Part shown: positions 26,740 to 35,474 of the stretch, piece after piece
Layout: each line of letters starts with the position of its first letter
Numbering within the stretch: position 1 is the stretch's first letter
Assembly: GCF_036250065.1 (NCBI RefSeq)
Contig: NZ_CP109199.1
Coordinates: 3,968,001-4,032,000 of the forward strand
Reading direction: 5' to 3'
Length of the DNA: 64,000 bases
Source: Micromonospora sp. NBC_01699
GTDB taxonomy: Bacteria; Actinomycetota; Actinomycetes; Mycobacteriales; Micromonosporaceae
Translations under genes and position numbers: made by a program
The notes under the pieces: generated by a model
Seen by the model: the letters and a program-made list of their open reading frames with translations, nothing else
What the model was told of the DNA's origin: nothing
Database searches by the model: none

Positions 26740-28902
26740 TCAGCCCTCCCGGCCGGTGCTCAGGTCGTAGACGGTGGTTCCGTCGACGGTGCTCGCGGTG
26801 AAGTTCCCGGTGACCCAGGTGGCGATCTCCTGCGCCGCCTGGCTGCCGCCGTTGGCCCGGAAGCCCTGGCCACCGAGGTAGTAGTGGATCTTCCCGGCTC
26901 GGACGTACTCCTGGAATCGGGCGAGCGTGGGCGACGGGTCGCTGCCGTTGAAGCCGCCGATCGCCATCACCGGGTCACCGGTGGCGAGCTGGTATCCGGC
27001 GGCGTTGTTCGAGCCGATCGTCGCCGCGACCCAGGTGTACCGGTCCCGGTCCTGCTTGAGCAGCGCGACCATCTCGGCACTGGGCGTACGGGCATCGAGC
27101 AGTCCGCCCATGCCGCCACCGGGACCACCGGCCGCGCCCCGTGGCACGGTCGCGCCCGGAGCGCCGCCTCGGGTGCCACCGCCGGGAACGGCACCGCCCC
27201 GGTTCCCGCCACCGGGGAAAGCACCCTGGTTCCCGCCGGCCGGGCCGCCGGCACCGGGGAAAGCGCCCTGGTTCCCGCCACCCGCGAACGGGCCACCGGC
27301 GCCGCCGGGCATCCGGCCGCCACCCGGACCACCGCGCCCGCCGAACCCGGCACCGCCGGCGGCGGGACCGGCCGACGGGATCGCCCCGGCGTGGGCGGTG
27401 GCCGCGGTGTCGATCGAGTAGCCGACCGGGCCGGCGAGCGCGGCGAGCACGCCGAGCGCCAGTACCGCACCGGCCGCCCAGCGCGAACCCGGCGAACCGG
27501 CCACCCGCGCGGTCAGCCAGCCGAGCAGGGCCAGCAGCACCGCCGCGACGAGCCCGGCGATCAGCACGGTGGGTCGCAGCCACGACTGCCACTGTGCGCT
27601 GCGACCGAGCAGCACCCAGGACCAGCCGGCGGTGACCGCCAGCACCCCGGCGAGCACCGGCAGCGCGGCCCGGTGCCGGCGCAGCCGCCACAGTACGGTG
27701 GCGCCCATGCCCACCAGGGCGGCCACCGCCGGCGCCAGCGCGACCGAGTAGTAGGCGTGGAAGATGCCCTGCATCAGGCTGAAGGTGACCCCGGTGACCA
27801 GCAGCCAGCCGCCCCAGAGCAGGAACCCGGCCCGTCCCCGGTCGGTACGCGGCGCCCGGCCGGCGACCACCAGCCCGACCACGAGCAGGATCAGCGCGGC
27901 CGGCAGTAGCCAGCCGATCTGTCCAGCCAGGTCGGCGCCGAACAGCCGCAGCCATCCGCTGTCGCCCCAACCACCGCCGTTGCCACCCGGCCCACCACCA
28001 CCGCCGCCGACGCTGCCGGGCTGTTCACCGGTGATCCGACCCAGCCCGTTGTAGCCGAGGGTCAGCTCCAGGATGCTGTTGCCCTGCGATCCGCCGACGT
28101 ACGGGCGGGCGCTCGCCGGCACGAGTTGGACGATCGCCACCCACCATCCGGCGGCCACCACCAGGCCGAGCCCGGCCAGCAGGAGTTGCCGGATCCGGCG
28201 CGGCACCCCGGTCGGCGCGGCGACCAGGTACACGACGGCGAACACCGGCACGACCAGGAACGCCTGCAACATCTTGGTCAGGAAGCCGAAGCCGACCAGC
28301 ACCCCGGCCAGCACGATCCACCGGGTGCCGGCCGTCTCCACCGCCCGGACGGTCGCGTACGCGCCGAGGACCAGGAGCAGGACCAGCAGGGCGTCGGGGT
28401 TGTTGAACCGGAACATCAGGGTGGCGACCGGGGTGACCGCGAGGACCGTGCCGGCGAGCAGGCCGGCGGCCGGACCGTACCAGCGGCGGACGGTCGCGAA
28501 GAGCACGCCGACCGAGGCGACCCCGGCCAGCGCCTGCGGGACGAGGATCGCCCACGGGTTCAGGCCGAAGACGCGTACCGACAGGGCCATCAGCCACAGT
28601 GCCGCCGGTGGTTTGTCGACGGTGATCGAGTTCGCCGCGTCGGAGGAGCCGTAGAACAGCGCCTTCCAACTCGCCGAGCCGGCCTGGGCGGCGGCCGAGT
28701 AGAACGAGTTGGCCCAGCCGGAGTCGCCGAGGCCGTACAGGTAGAGCAGCGCCGTCGCGAGCAGCAGCGCGCCCAGCGCCGGCCGGACCCAGGCCGGGGA
28801 GCCGGTCGGCGCGGTCGCGGGGGTGGGCTGCCCGTCGGGGGTCGGCGCGGCTTCGGGTACGGCGGGCACCGCGGTCGTCGGCAGAGTCTCTGATCCGTTC
28901 AT
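26740..28902 (-). CDS. ArnT/PMT-like membrane glycosyltransferase (GT39/GT83 type) with glycine-rich insert
   Basis: 720 residues, about 11-13 membrane segments. Starts with a proline-rich cytoplasmic tail, then LLLATALLYLYGLGDSGW and WANSFYSAAAQAGSASW with the first-loop acidic/Asn region typical of these polyprenyl-phosphate-dependent sugar transferases, and FRFNNPDALLVLLLVLG. Between the membrane part and a C-terminal soluble domain (about 600-720) is a glycine-rich spacer with near repeats such as GGNQGAFPGAGG. A second short glycine run (GGGGGGPGGNGGG) lies near residue 300. Likely transfers a sugar to a cell-envelope acceptor outside the membrane. 45 bases after the histidine kinase gene. 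Confidence 0.85.
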   Translation of the reverse strand: MNGSETLPTTAVPAVPEAAPTPDGQPTPATAPTGSPAWVRPALGALLLATALLYLYGLGDSGWANSFYSAAAQAGSASWKALFYGSSDAANSITVDKPPAALWLMALSVRVFGLNPWAILVPQALAGVASVGVLFATVRRWYGPAAGLLAGTVLAVTPVATLMFRFNNPDALLVLLLVLGAYATVRAVETAGTRWIVLAGVLVGFGFLTKMLQAFLVVPVFAVVYLVAAPTGVPRRIRQLLLAGLGLVVAAGWWVAIVQLVPASARPYVGGSQGNSILELTLGYNGLGRITGEQPGSVGGGGGGPGGNGGGWGDSGWLRLFGADLAGQIGWLLPAALILLVVGLVVAGRAPRTDRGRAGFLLWGGWLLVTGVTFSLMQGIFHAYYSVALAPAVAALVGMGATVLWRLRRHRAALPVLAGVLAVTAGWSWVLLGRSAQWQSWLRPTVLIAGLVAAVLLALLGWLTARVAGSPGSRWAAGAVLALGVLAALAGPVGYSIDTAATAHAGAIPSAGPAAGGAGFGGRGGPGGGRMPGGAGGPFAGGGNQGAFPGAGGPAGGNQGAFPGGGNRGGAVPGGGTRGGAPGATVPRGAAGGPGGGMGGLLDARTPSAEMVALLKQDRDRYTWVAATIGSNNAAGYQLATGDPVMAIGGFNGSDPSPTLARFQEYVRAGKIHYYLGGQGFRANGGSQAAQEIATWVTGNFTASTVDGTTVYDLSTGREG
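27130..27340. repeat. Glycine-rich coding repeats in the GT39-like gene
   Basis: Imperfect repeats of about 42-60 bases coding for (A)GGNQGAFPG(A/G)GG and GGGNRGGAVPGGG type units. Clear in both DNA and protein; such tracts vary in length between strains. Confidence 0.7.
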
Positions 28903-28947
28903 GCCGGCAAGACTCGGTGCGCCCGCTAGGCCGATCCGGTGAGTGGC

Positions 28948-30471
28948 CTATGTGTCCGCTGTGAGTCGCGGCAGCCGGACCGTCAACGCGGTCCGTCCGG
29001 GTCGACTGGTGAGGGTGACCGTGCCCCGGTGCGCCTCCACCACCGCGGCCACGATCGCCAACCCCAGCCCGGTGCCGCCGACCGTACGGGACCGGGAGGT
29101 GTCGCCCCGGGCGAACCGTTCGAACACGTCCGCCTGCAACGCGGGCGGGATTCCCGGCCCGTCGTCGAGTACGGTCAGCGCCACCGCCTCCGGCCCGACC
29201 TCGGCCAGGCTGGTGGTGACGGTGGTGCCGGACGGGGTGTGGGTACGGGCGTTGGTCAGCAGGTTCGCCAGGATCTGGTGCAGCCGGGCCGGGTCGCCGT
29301 CGACGCAGACCGCCCGGTCGGGCAGGTCGAGCCGCCAGTTGTGGTCCGGTCCGGCGACGTGCGCGTCGCTGACCGCGTCGACCGCCAGCGCGCTCAGGTC
29401 GACCGGCTCGACGGCGAGCGGGCGGCCGGCGTCCAGCCGGGCGAGCAGCAGCAGGTCGTCGACGAGCGCGGTCATCCGGGTCCCCTCCGACTCGATCCGG
29501 CGCAGCGCGTGCGCGATGTCGGGCGGGACCGGGTCCCGGCCGCGCCGGGTCAGCTCGGCGTAACCGCGGATCGCGGCGAGCGGCGTACGCAGCTCGTGGC
29601 TGGCGTCGGCGACGAACTGGCGTACCCGGGTCTCGCTGGCCTGCCGGGCGGCGAGCGCGGCGGCGACGTGCCCGAGCATCCGGTTGAGCGCCGCTCCGAC
29701 CTGCCCCACCTCCGTACGCTGATCGGTGTCGGCCGCCGGCACCCGTACGCCAAGCGCCACCTCGCCCCGGTCCAGCGGCAGTTCGGCGACCCGCCCGGCG
29801 GTGGCCGCGACCCGGCGCAGCGGACGCAGCGACGCCCGGACGATCAACGCCCCGGCGGTGCCGGCGAGCAGCAGTCCGCCGGCCGCGATCCCCGCCTCCA
29901 TGCCGATCATCTGCCAGATGGTCTGCTCCAGATCGGTCAGCGGCAGACCGGTGACGATCACCTCGCCGTCCGGCATTTCCCGGGCGACCAGACGGTAGTC
30001 GCCCAGGTCACCGAGGGCGCGGGTACGCGGCTCGCCGTCGGCCGGCAGGCCGGCGAGCGTCGGCTCCTGCGCGGCCGGAACCGGCTCCCGTTCGGTGCTG
30101 GTGTCCGCGGGCAGCGTGACGGCCCACTCGACCTCCCCGTTTTCCACCACCCCGGTCAGGGTGCCGATCGGTTGCCCGCGCGGGAACGGTTCTGCCGGGC
30201 CGAACGGTTTCCCCGAGCCGGACGGCACGCCGGGCGGACGACCGTTCGGCGGGCCGTTCAACAAGCCGCCCGCGCGCCCGGCGACCGTGTTGAGCTGCTG
30301 GTCGAGCTGCTTGATCAGCGAGTGGCGCAACGCGATGGTGGTGGCGGCGCCGATCAGCACACAGACCACGGCGAGCAACGCGACCACGGCGGCGACCAGC
30401 CGGGCCCGTAGCGACCAACCGGTCAGCCAGCGGCGCAGCGCGGACGACTCAACCGGCGGGCTTGAGGACAT
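28948..30471 (-). CDS. Sensor histidine kinase (HAMP, HisKA, HATPase)
   Basis: 507 residues. First membrane segment about 25-48, extracytoplasmic sensor about 50-175 containing a glycine/proline-rich stretch near 90-110, second membrane segment near 185-207, HAMP about 208-270, phosphoacceptor motif DASHELRTPLAAIRG, N-box NLLTNARTHTP, and G-boxes DDGPGIPP and GGTGLGLAI. Starts inside the last codons of the response regulator gene (23-base overlap), so the pair is coupled. Belongs to the group near TcrY/PhoR in actinobacteria by general layout. Confidence 0.93.
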   Translation of the reverse strand: MSSSPPVESSALRRWLTGWSLRARLVAAVVALLAVVCVLIGAATTIALRHSLIKQLDQQLNTVAGRAGGLLNGPPNGRPPGVPSGSGKPFGPAEPFPRGQPIGTLTGVVENGEVEWAVTLPADTSTEREPVPAAQEPTLAGLPADGEPRTRALGDLGDYRLVAREMPDGEVIVTGLPLTDLEQTIWQMIGMEAGIAAGGLLLAGTAGALIVRASLRPLRRVAATAGRVAELPLDRGEVALGVRVPAADTDQRTEVGQVGAALNRMLGHVAAALAARQASETRVRQFVADASHELRTPLAAIRGYAELTRRGRDPVPPDIAHALRRIESEGTRMTALVDDLLLLARLDAGRPLAVEPVDLSALAVDAVSDAHVAGPDHNWRLDLPDRAVCVDGDPARLHQILANLLTNARTHTPSGTTVTTSLAEVGPEAVALTVLDDGPGIPPALQADVFERFARGDTSRSRTVGGTGLGLAIVAAVVEAHRGTVTLTSRPGRTALTVRLPRLTADT

Positions 30472-31195
30472 AACCCGCTCCCCGCAGGGTGTGGATCATC
30501 GGCTCCCGGCCGACGTCGATCTTCTTGCGCAGGTACGAGATGTACAGCTCGACGATGTTGGCCTGGCCGCCGAAGTCGTAGTTCCAGACCCGGTCCAGGA
30601 TCTGCGCCTTGCTCAACACCCGGCGCGGGTTGCGCATCAGGTAACGCAGCAGGTCGTACTCGGTGGTGGTGAGCGGGATGAACTGGCCGGCGCGGTGCAC
30701 CTCGTGGCTCTCCTCGTCCAGGGTCAGGTCGCCGACCACCAGCACCGCGTCCGGCTGCGCGGCGATGCCGACGCCCGCCCGGCGCATCAGCCCGCGCAAC
30801 CGGGCCACCACTTCCTCCAGGCTGAACGGCTTCGTCACGTAGTCGTCGCCACCGGCGGTGAGACCGGCGATCCGGTCCTCGACCGAGTCCCGCGCGGTGA
30901 GGAAGAGCACCGGCATGTCCGGGGCGTGCCCGCGCAGCCGCCGGAGCACCTCCAGCCCGTCCAGGTCGGGCAGCATGACGTCGAGCACTACCGCGTCCGG
31001 TTGGAACCGCTTCGCCTGCCGGACCGCCGCCAGCCCGGTCTCCGCGCTGCGCACGTCCCAGCCCTCGTAGCGCAGGGCCATGCAGAGCAGGTCGGTGAGC
31101 ACGGTCTCGTCGTCCACGACCAGCACCCGGACCGGTTCGCCGTCCGGGCGGCGCAGCTCGACGTGCCGGCCGGAGGGTCGCGCGTCCGTCGTCAT
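30449..31195 (-). CDS. OmpR/PhoB-family response regulator (PhoP/TcrA-like)
   Basis: 248 residues from ATG at 31195. Receiver domain 22-135 with phospho-acceptor Asp72 in VVLDVMLPDLDG and Lys in DDYVTKPFS; winged-helix DNA-binding domain about 150-245 with ILDRVWNYDFGGQANIVELY and YISYLRKKID, close to mycobacterial PhoP/TcrA-type proteins. First gene of an operon with the kinase and two glycosyltransferases. PhoP-like direct repeats lie about 45 bases upstream of this start and again in front of the divergent apbE, which suggests autoregulation and control of apbE. Confidence 0.93.
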   Translation of the reverse strand: MTTDARPSGRHVELRRPDGEPVRVLVVDDETVLTDLLCMALRYEGWDVRSAETGLAAVRQAKRFQPDAVVLDVMLPDLDGLEVLRRLRGHAPDMPVLFLTARDSVEDRIAGLTAGGDDYVTKPFSLEEVVARLRGLMRRAGVGIAAQPDAVLVVGDLTLDEESHEVHRAGQFIPLTTTEYDLLRYLMRNPRRVLSKAQILDRVWNYDFGGQANIVELYISYLRKKIDVGREPMIHTLRGAGYVLKPAG

Positions 31196-31239
31196 CCGTC
31201 CATGCTGCCGCCGGCCGCTGTGCCCCACCTCGACGGAAC

Positions 31240-31256
31240 CTGTGTGCCGGCTGTGT
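31240..31256 (-). promoter_or_regulatory. PhoP-like direct repeat facing the response regulator gene
   Basis: On the minus strand ACACAG-N5-ACACAG, two hexamers with an 11-bp period, one helical turn apart, as expected for OmpR/PhoB dimers. The M. tuberculosis PhoP site is TCACAGC-N4-TCACAGC with the same period. Lies 45 bases before the ATG at 31195. Confidence 0.55.
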
Positions 31257-31335
31257 AGGTCGACGGCGGGCCGCGCCTCGAACCGATCGGGGTCGGCGGC
31301 CGGCGGCGCACGGGCGACCGGACGGGGACCCGACG

Positions 31336-31420
31336 ACGGGCGGTTCGCACAGCGGACGCACAGGTGCGGCATACGGGCGGTTCGCACAGCGGACGCACAG
31401 GTGCGGCATACGGGCGGTTC
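31336..31420. repeat. 37-bp tandem repeat, 2.3 copies, containing four GCACAG boxes
   Basis: Two identical 37-bp units at 31336-31372 and 31373-31409, then 11 bases of a third. Each unit carries GCACAG twice with an 11-bp period (31347 and 31358; 31384 and 31395). The boxes read on the plus strand toward apbE, mirroring the minus-strand pair in front of the response regulator gene. Probably a duplicated binding site. Confidence 0.75.
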
Positions 31421-31473
31421 AGCGCGCCGGGCGACGGTGGCGGGGTGGTTCGGGCGACAACCGGGAGGGCACC

Positions 31474-32349
31474 ATGGCGCAGGCGTGCTGGTCGGATCGG
31501 GGCACCGAGGTACGGGTGGTGGTGACCGGGTCGCAGGCGTGCCGGGTCGCCCGTCGACTGGTCACGGCGGAACTCGCCGCCCGCAACCGGGCCTGCGGGT
31601 TCCGCTGGGCCGGCAGCGAGTTGTCCCGGGTGCACCGGGCGGCCGGGACGCCGGTGCCGATCAGCGCGCGGCTCGCCGAACTGGTCGCCGCCGCCCTGAC
31701 CGCCGCCGAGCTGACCGACGGCGACGTGGACCCGACGGTCGGCGCCGCCCTGCTGCGGTTGTCCCGCACGGGACGGGACGCCTGGCTTCCGGTGTGCGGA
31801 TCGTCGCTGCGCCCGACCCCGCAATCGGACGGCTGGCGCCGGGTGATGCTGCGCGACGGTCTGCTGACCGTACCGGTGACGGTGCTGCTCGACCTGACCG
31901 CGACGGCGCGGGCGGTCACCGCGCGCCGCTGCGCGGACCTGCTCGCGGCGCGCACCGGCGGCGGCGTACTGGTCGCGCTCGGCGGCTGCGTGGCGACCGC
32001 CGGCCCACCGCCGCCGGACGGCTGGCGGGTGCCGTTCGGCGGCGCGACCCTGGTGCTCGCCGGTGGCGCGGTGGCCCGCACCCGGACCACCGGCCGTGGC
32101 CCGGCCCGGCCCATCGTCGACCCGCGCACCGGCCTGCCACCGGCTCCCGTCTGGCGGGAGGTCACGGTGGCGGCGGCCGACCCGGTCACCGCGAAGGCGC
32201 TGAGCCTCGCCGCGCTGGTACGCGGCCCGGACGCCGGGGCGTGGCTGGCCGGGCTCGATACCCCGGCCCGCCTGGTCGCGGTGGACGGCACCGTCGAGAC
32301 GATCACCGCCGGCACGCGGGCCGAGCTGACGGCGGTCAGCGGCGGCTAG
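31474..32349 (+). CDS. apbE: FAD:protein FMN transferase, ApbE family
   Basis: 291 residues, GGGAGG just before the ATG. ApbE enzymes attach FMN to a threonine of extracytoplasmic flavoproteins. Recognisable parts: FRWAGSELSRVHRAAGTPVPIS (family FxxxxSElSrfn), DVDPTVGAAL, LDLTATARAVTARRCADLL (family DlGatAKG), GGCVATAG (family LGGnia) and the C-terminal IVDPRTGLP. It is shorter and more divergent than typical ApbE, with no signal peptide visible. A flavoprotein substrate with the S/T-G-A-T motif is not in the window. Divergent from the two-component operon and preceded by the tandem repeat of putative regulator boxes. Confidence 0.82.
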   Translation: MAQACWSDRGTEVRVVVTGSQACRVARRLVTAELAARNRACGFRWAGSELSRVHRAAGTPVPISARLAELVAAALTAAELTDGDVDPTVGAALLRLSRTGRDAWLPVCGSSLRPTPQSDGWRRVMLRDGLLTVPVTVLLDLTATARAVTARRCADLLAARTGGGVLVALGGCVATAGPPPPDGWRVPFGGATLVLAGGAVARTRTTGRGPARPIVDPRTGLPPAPVWREVTVAAADPVTAKALSLAALVRGPDAGAWLAGLDTPARLVAVDGTVETITAGTRAELTAVSGG

Positions 32350-32403
32350 GTTCCGCCTCGCTGATCATGGGTCTCGTTGGTCGGTACCTGCGTGCGTCCG
32401 GTC

Positions 32404-32463
32404 GGGATGGACGGTGGCCCGAACGCACCGGGTGGGATGGACGGTGGCCTGAACGCAACCGGG
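32404..32463. repeat. 30-bp tandem duplication upstream of the ECF gene
   Basis: GGGATGGACGGTGGCC begins at 32404 and again at 32434; the 30-bp units differ at two or three positions. A partial third match precedes it. No role can be read from the sequence. Confidence 0.65.
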
Positions 32464-32609
32464 CGGTGCGAGGTTGTCGTGCCCGGCGGTCGGGTTCGCG
32501 ACCCGAAAGAGTTTGATCGTCGGTAACCCCGGATGGATCGAGACGACGTTTATAGGTGTGTCCATCGCCGCGCGGGCCGCCGTAGTTCTCTTTCGACCGG
32601 AGTTGATCC

Positions 32610-33176
32610 ATGATGCAAGCCATGACGGGGGACCCTGTGGGCGTCACCGCCCGATCGCCCGTGGTGAAGCAAGTCACCAGCGACTTCGATTCCTTCTTTC
32701 GGGGCCGTACGCCCGCGCTGCTGCGCACGGCGTACCTGCTGACCGGTGACCGGCACCTGGCCGAGGACCTGGTGCAGGACGCGTTGGCCCGCACGTTCCG
32801 GGCCTGGCGCCGGCTGGCCGACGGTGGCAATCCGGAGGCGTACGCCCGCCGCGTCATGTACCACCTTCAGGTGAGCATGTGGCGCCGGCGCAGGGTGGTC
32901 GAGACGATGCCGGGCGAGCTACCGGAGCGGCGCGACAGCTCCGACCACGCCCACCACGCGGTCGAACGGCTGGCACTGCGCCGGGCGCTCCAGCAGTTGC
33001 CGGTACGCCAGCGGGCCGTCATCATCCTGCGTTACTTCGAGGACTACAGCGAGGCGGAGACCGCCCACATGCTCGCCTGCCGAATCGGCACCGTGAAGAG
33101 CCACACCGCCCGTGCCCTGCGCAAACTCCGTGAACTGATGCCCGAGATCAACCTGTCCGAAGGGGTGACCCGATGA
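32610..33176 (+). CDS. SigE-family ECF RNA polymerase sigma factor
   Basis: 188 residues. ATG at 32610 has GGAG 7 bases upstream. Region 2: FFRGRTPALLRTAYLLTGDRHLAEDLVQDALARTFRAWRRL (about 27-68); region 4: LPVRQRAVIILRYFEDYSEAETAHMLACRIGTVKSHTARAL (about 128-170). This is the SigE-like ECF group common in actinomycetes. Its stop overlaps the start of the downstream gene (ATGA), the usual arrangement for a sigma factor and its membrane partner. Confidence 0.93.
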   Translation: MMQAMTGDPVGVTARSPVVKQVTSDFDSFFRGRTPALLRTAYLLTGDRHLAEDLVQDALARTFRAWRRLADGGNPEAYARRVMYHLQVSMWRRRRVVETMPGELPERRDSSDHAHHAVERLALRRALQQLPVRQRAVIILRYFEDYSEAETAHMLACRIGTVKSHTARALRKLRELMPEINLSEGVTR

Positions 33177-34342
33177 ACGACCTGAACCAGCGACTCGCCA
33201 CCCTGGCGGACGAGATGACCGACACCGACTACACCGCACTGCGGGGCCGGGTGACCAGCACCGCCCGCCGGCTCGGCCACCGTCGCGCCGCCGTCACCTC
33301 CGTCGCGGCCCTGGCGTTTGTCGGCGCGGTCGCGATCAGTGGACTCCAACTGGTGCCGCAGGCACACAACACACCGCTACCCGGCGCCTCGACCGGGGTC
33401 GCCTCGCCCACCCCGTCGTCCTCCCCCTCGTCCTCGCCCTCGGCCGGGGCGAGCCCGTCGGCCTCCGAAGGGACGGCAGTGGCTCCGCCGGCGGGCCAGC
33501 CCGAGCACGTTCCGGGTCGGCTGGTCTACCTGCGGGTCGGCGCCGAGATCGAGGTCGTCACGGTCACCGACGGCCAGGTGCGTACCACGAGCTTCGGTGC
33601 GCGCAAGCTCGGCGACCAGGTCGCCACCGTCTCCCCCGACGGCAGCAGGGTGGCGCTGGTGCATCCGACCAAGGATCTCAGCACGTACCCCGGTGACCTG
33701 GTCATCGTCAAGCCCGGCGGCGCCCGTACGGTGGTCAAGCGGGACGTCTCCTGGGGCGGGGGCAACGAGCCGGTCTGGATGCCCGACTCCCGCCGCCTGC
33801 TGATCGCCGTCACCCCCATCAAGGACAACGCCGTGACCGGCGAGTCGTACGGCTACGTCGACGCCGCCTCGGGCAAGTACGACCAGCTCGGCCTCGACTC
33901 GTTCCCGAAGTACCTGAGCTGGTCGGCCAACGGCAGCCACCGCGCCCACGCCGACCGCAACACGATCGTGGTCGCCGGGGCGAACGGCAGCACCGTACGG
34001 CGGTTCAGCGTGGCGGACCAGCCGGAGTGCGACCACGAGTGCCCGATCGCGGTGCAGGCCATCTCGAACGATGGCCGGTACGTGGCCACCGCGCGAGGCG
34101 GCACGGACCCGACCCGGGTCACCGGTGCCCGCGTCGTGTTCGACACGACCACCGGCAGGCGGATCGCCCTGCCCCGCACCATCAACGGGGTCACGGAGAT
34201 CTTCTTCCGGGCGGACAACAGCCTGGTCGTCCAGACCTCGAACAAGCTCTACCTGGTCAGCCTGACCGGCAACATCACGGCCACGATCGACCGACCGGAC
34301 CCGACAAACATGGCCGACCTGTGGCGGTACCTCGACCACTGA
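33173..34342 (+). CDS. Membrane-anchored beta-propeller-like protein, possible anti-sigma partner
   Basis: 389 residues. Short cytoplasmic N-terminus (about 1-38), one membrane segment VTSVAALAFVGAVAISGLQLV (about 41-61), a Ser/Pro-rich linker, then WD40/TolB-like repeats with ATVSPDGSRVALVHP, EPVWMPDSRRLLIAV, LSWSANGSHRA and AISNDGRYVATA. Coupled to the sigma factor by ATGA overlap. The cytoplasmic stretch lacks a zinc-type anti-sigma (HxxxCxxC) motif, so an anti-sigma role rests on gene order alone. Confidence 0.75.
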   Translation: MNDLNQRLATLADEMTDTDYTALRGRVTSTARRLGHRRAAVTSVAALAFVGAVAISGLQLVPQAHNTPLPGASTGVASPTPSSSPSSSPSAGASPSASEGTAVAPPAGQPEHVPGRLVYLRVGAEIEVVTVTDGQVRTTSFGARKLGDQVATVSPDGSRVALVHPTKDLSTYPGDLVIVKPGGARTVVKRDVSWGGGNEPVWMPDSRRLLIAVTPIKDNAVTGESYGYVDAASGKYDQLGLDSFPKYLSWSANGSHRAHADRNTIVVAGANGSTVRRFSVADQPECDHECPIAVQAISNDGRYVATARGGTDPTRVTGARVVFDTTTGRRIALPRTINGVTEIFFRADNSLVVQTSNKLYLVSLTGNITATIDRPDPTNMADLWRYLDH

Positions 34343-34356
34343 CCCGAGCCAGCAGG

Positions 34357-34392
34357 AGCGGTGGCGCCGGACCGGAGTCCGGCGCCACCGCT
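34357..34392. terminator. Terminator between convergent genes
   Basis: Perfect 15-bp stem AGCGGTGGCGCCGGA with complement and a 6-base loop (CCGGAG), 14 bases after the propeller gene stop and before the convergent methyltransferase gene. Confidence 0.85.
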
Positions 34393-34453
34393 GTTCCGCG
34401 TGACCGGGATGGCTGGGTAAGCCCCGCCCGGAGCAGGGCCGCTGGCGTGCCGG

Positions 34454-35245
34454 TCAGCGGCGGCCGATGACCACCGTGGCGTGCAGTTCCTCGTCGCCGG
34501 TCACGGCGGGGGTGAGCCCGGCTCCGGCGAGCGCGGCGAGCGCGGCGTCGACCTGGTCCACACCGGTCTCCAGCAGCAGGTGCCCGCCCGGGGCGAGCCA
34601 GTCCTGGGCGCCGACGGCGACCCGGCGCAGCACGTCGAGGCCGTCGAGCCCACCGTCGAGCGCGACCAGTGGCTCGTGGATGCGCGCCTCCGGCGGCAGC
34701 AGGTCGACCGCCGCGCTGGGCACGTACGGGACGTTCGCGACCAGCACGTCGACCCGGCCGCGCAGCGCGTCCGGCAACGGCTCGTACAGGTCACCGGTGT
34801 AGACCCGGCCGCCGACCGGCTCCAGGTTGCGCCGGGCGCAGCGTACGGCGGCCGGCTCGATGTCCGCCGCGTGCAGCGAGACGCCGTCGACCCGGTCCGC
34901 GATCACCCGGCCCAGCGCACCCGAGCCGCAGGCGAGGTCCACGATGGTCGCCGCCGGTGGGGTGAGGGCCACCGCCCGGTACGCGAGCAGTTCGGTGCGT
35001 CGGCGCGGGACGAACACCCCCGGGTCGACCTCGATGCGCAGTCCGCAGAAGTCGGCCCAGCCGACGATGTGTTCCAGCGGCAGGCCGACGACCCGCCGTC
35101 GCACCATCGACCGCAGGGTGGCCCGGTCGGGAGCGGCGTCGATGAGTAGTTGCGCCTCGTCCTCGGCGAACACACAGCCGGCGGCGCGCAGCGTACGGAT
35201 GATGGTGGCCCGGTACGGCGCCGGGGTGGAATGGGAAGTCGACAT
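34454..35245 (-). CDS. Putative protein N5-glutamine methyltransferase (PrmC/HemK-related)
   Basis: 263 residues from ATG at 35245 with AAGGG 8 bases upstream. SAM-binding DLACGSGALG, and NVPYVPS in place of the (D/N)PPY motif, a variant seen in the PrmC-related subfamily of actinobacteria whose substrate is not established. The N-terminal helical part (RTLRAAGCVFAEDEAQLLIDAA) and RRRVVGLPLEHIVGWADFCGLR match the HemK N-terminal domain. The true release-factor PrmC normally sits beside prfA; here the gene is alone, so it is probably the paralogue. Confidence 0.82.
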   Translation of the reverse strand: MSTSHSTPAPYRATIIRTLRAAGCVFAEDEAQLLIDAAPDRATLRSMVRRRVVGLPLEHIVGWADFCGLRIEVDPGVFVPRRRTELLAYRAVALTPPAATIVDLACGSGALGRVIADRVDGVSLHAADIEPAAVRCARRNLEPVGGRVYTGDLYEPLPDALRGRVDVLVANVPYVPSAAVDLLPPEARIHEPLVALDGGLDGLDVLRRVAVGAQDWLAPGGHLLLETGVDQVDAALAALAGAGLTPAVTGDEELHATVVIGRR

Positions 35246-35285
35246 CGGTGAACCCTTCGGGACGCCTGTGGGCGCTCCCGCGGTT

Positions 35286-35319
35286 ACCATGGCTCGACCT
35301 AGATCAAGGAAGCCATGGT
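35286..35319. promoter_or_regulatory. Inverted repeat upstream of the methyltransferase gene
   Basis: Arms ACCATGGCT and AGCCATGGT, perfect 9 bp, spaced by 16 bases, 41 bases before the ATG at 35245 and in the divergent region with the esterase gene. Candidate operator, no regulator known. Confidence 0.4.
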
Positions 35320-35474
35320 GCCGCCCGGTGGGAGCAGCCGCCGTTCGTGACGAGAATCGGTCCCACCTCCTCGGGGCAGCAGCGAACTGAGGACGGCAAC
35401 GTTACCCTCCGTTCCTCCTCGGCCGACGGCGGGGTGCTCACCGGCGGCGGCGCGTACGCGAAAGGACCACCCCC

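Noticed and set aside
31336-31420. Possible CRISPR-like repeats
   Set aside because: The 37-bp units are directly adjacent with no spacers, and no cas genes are near; it is a simple tandem duplication.
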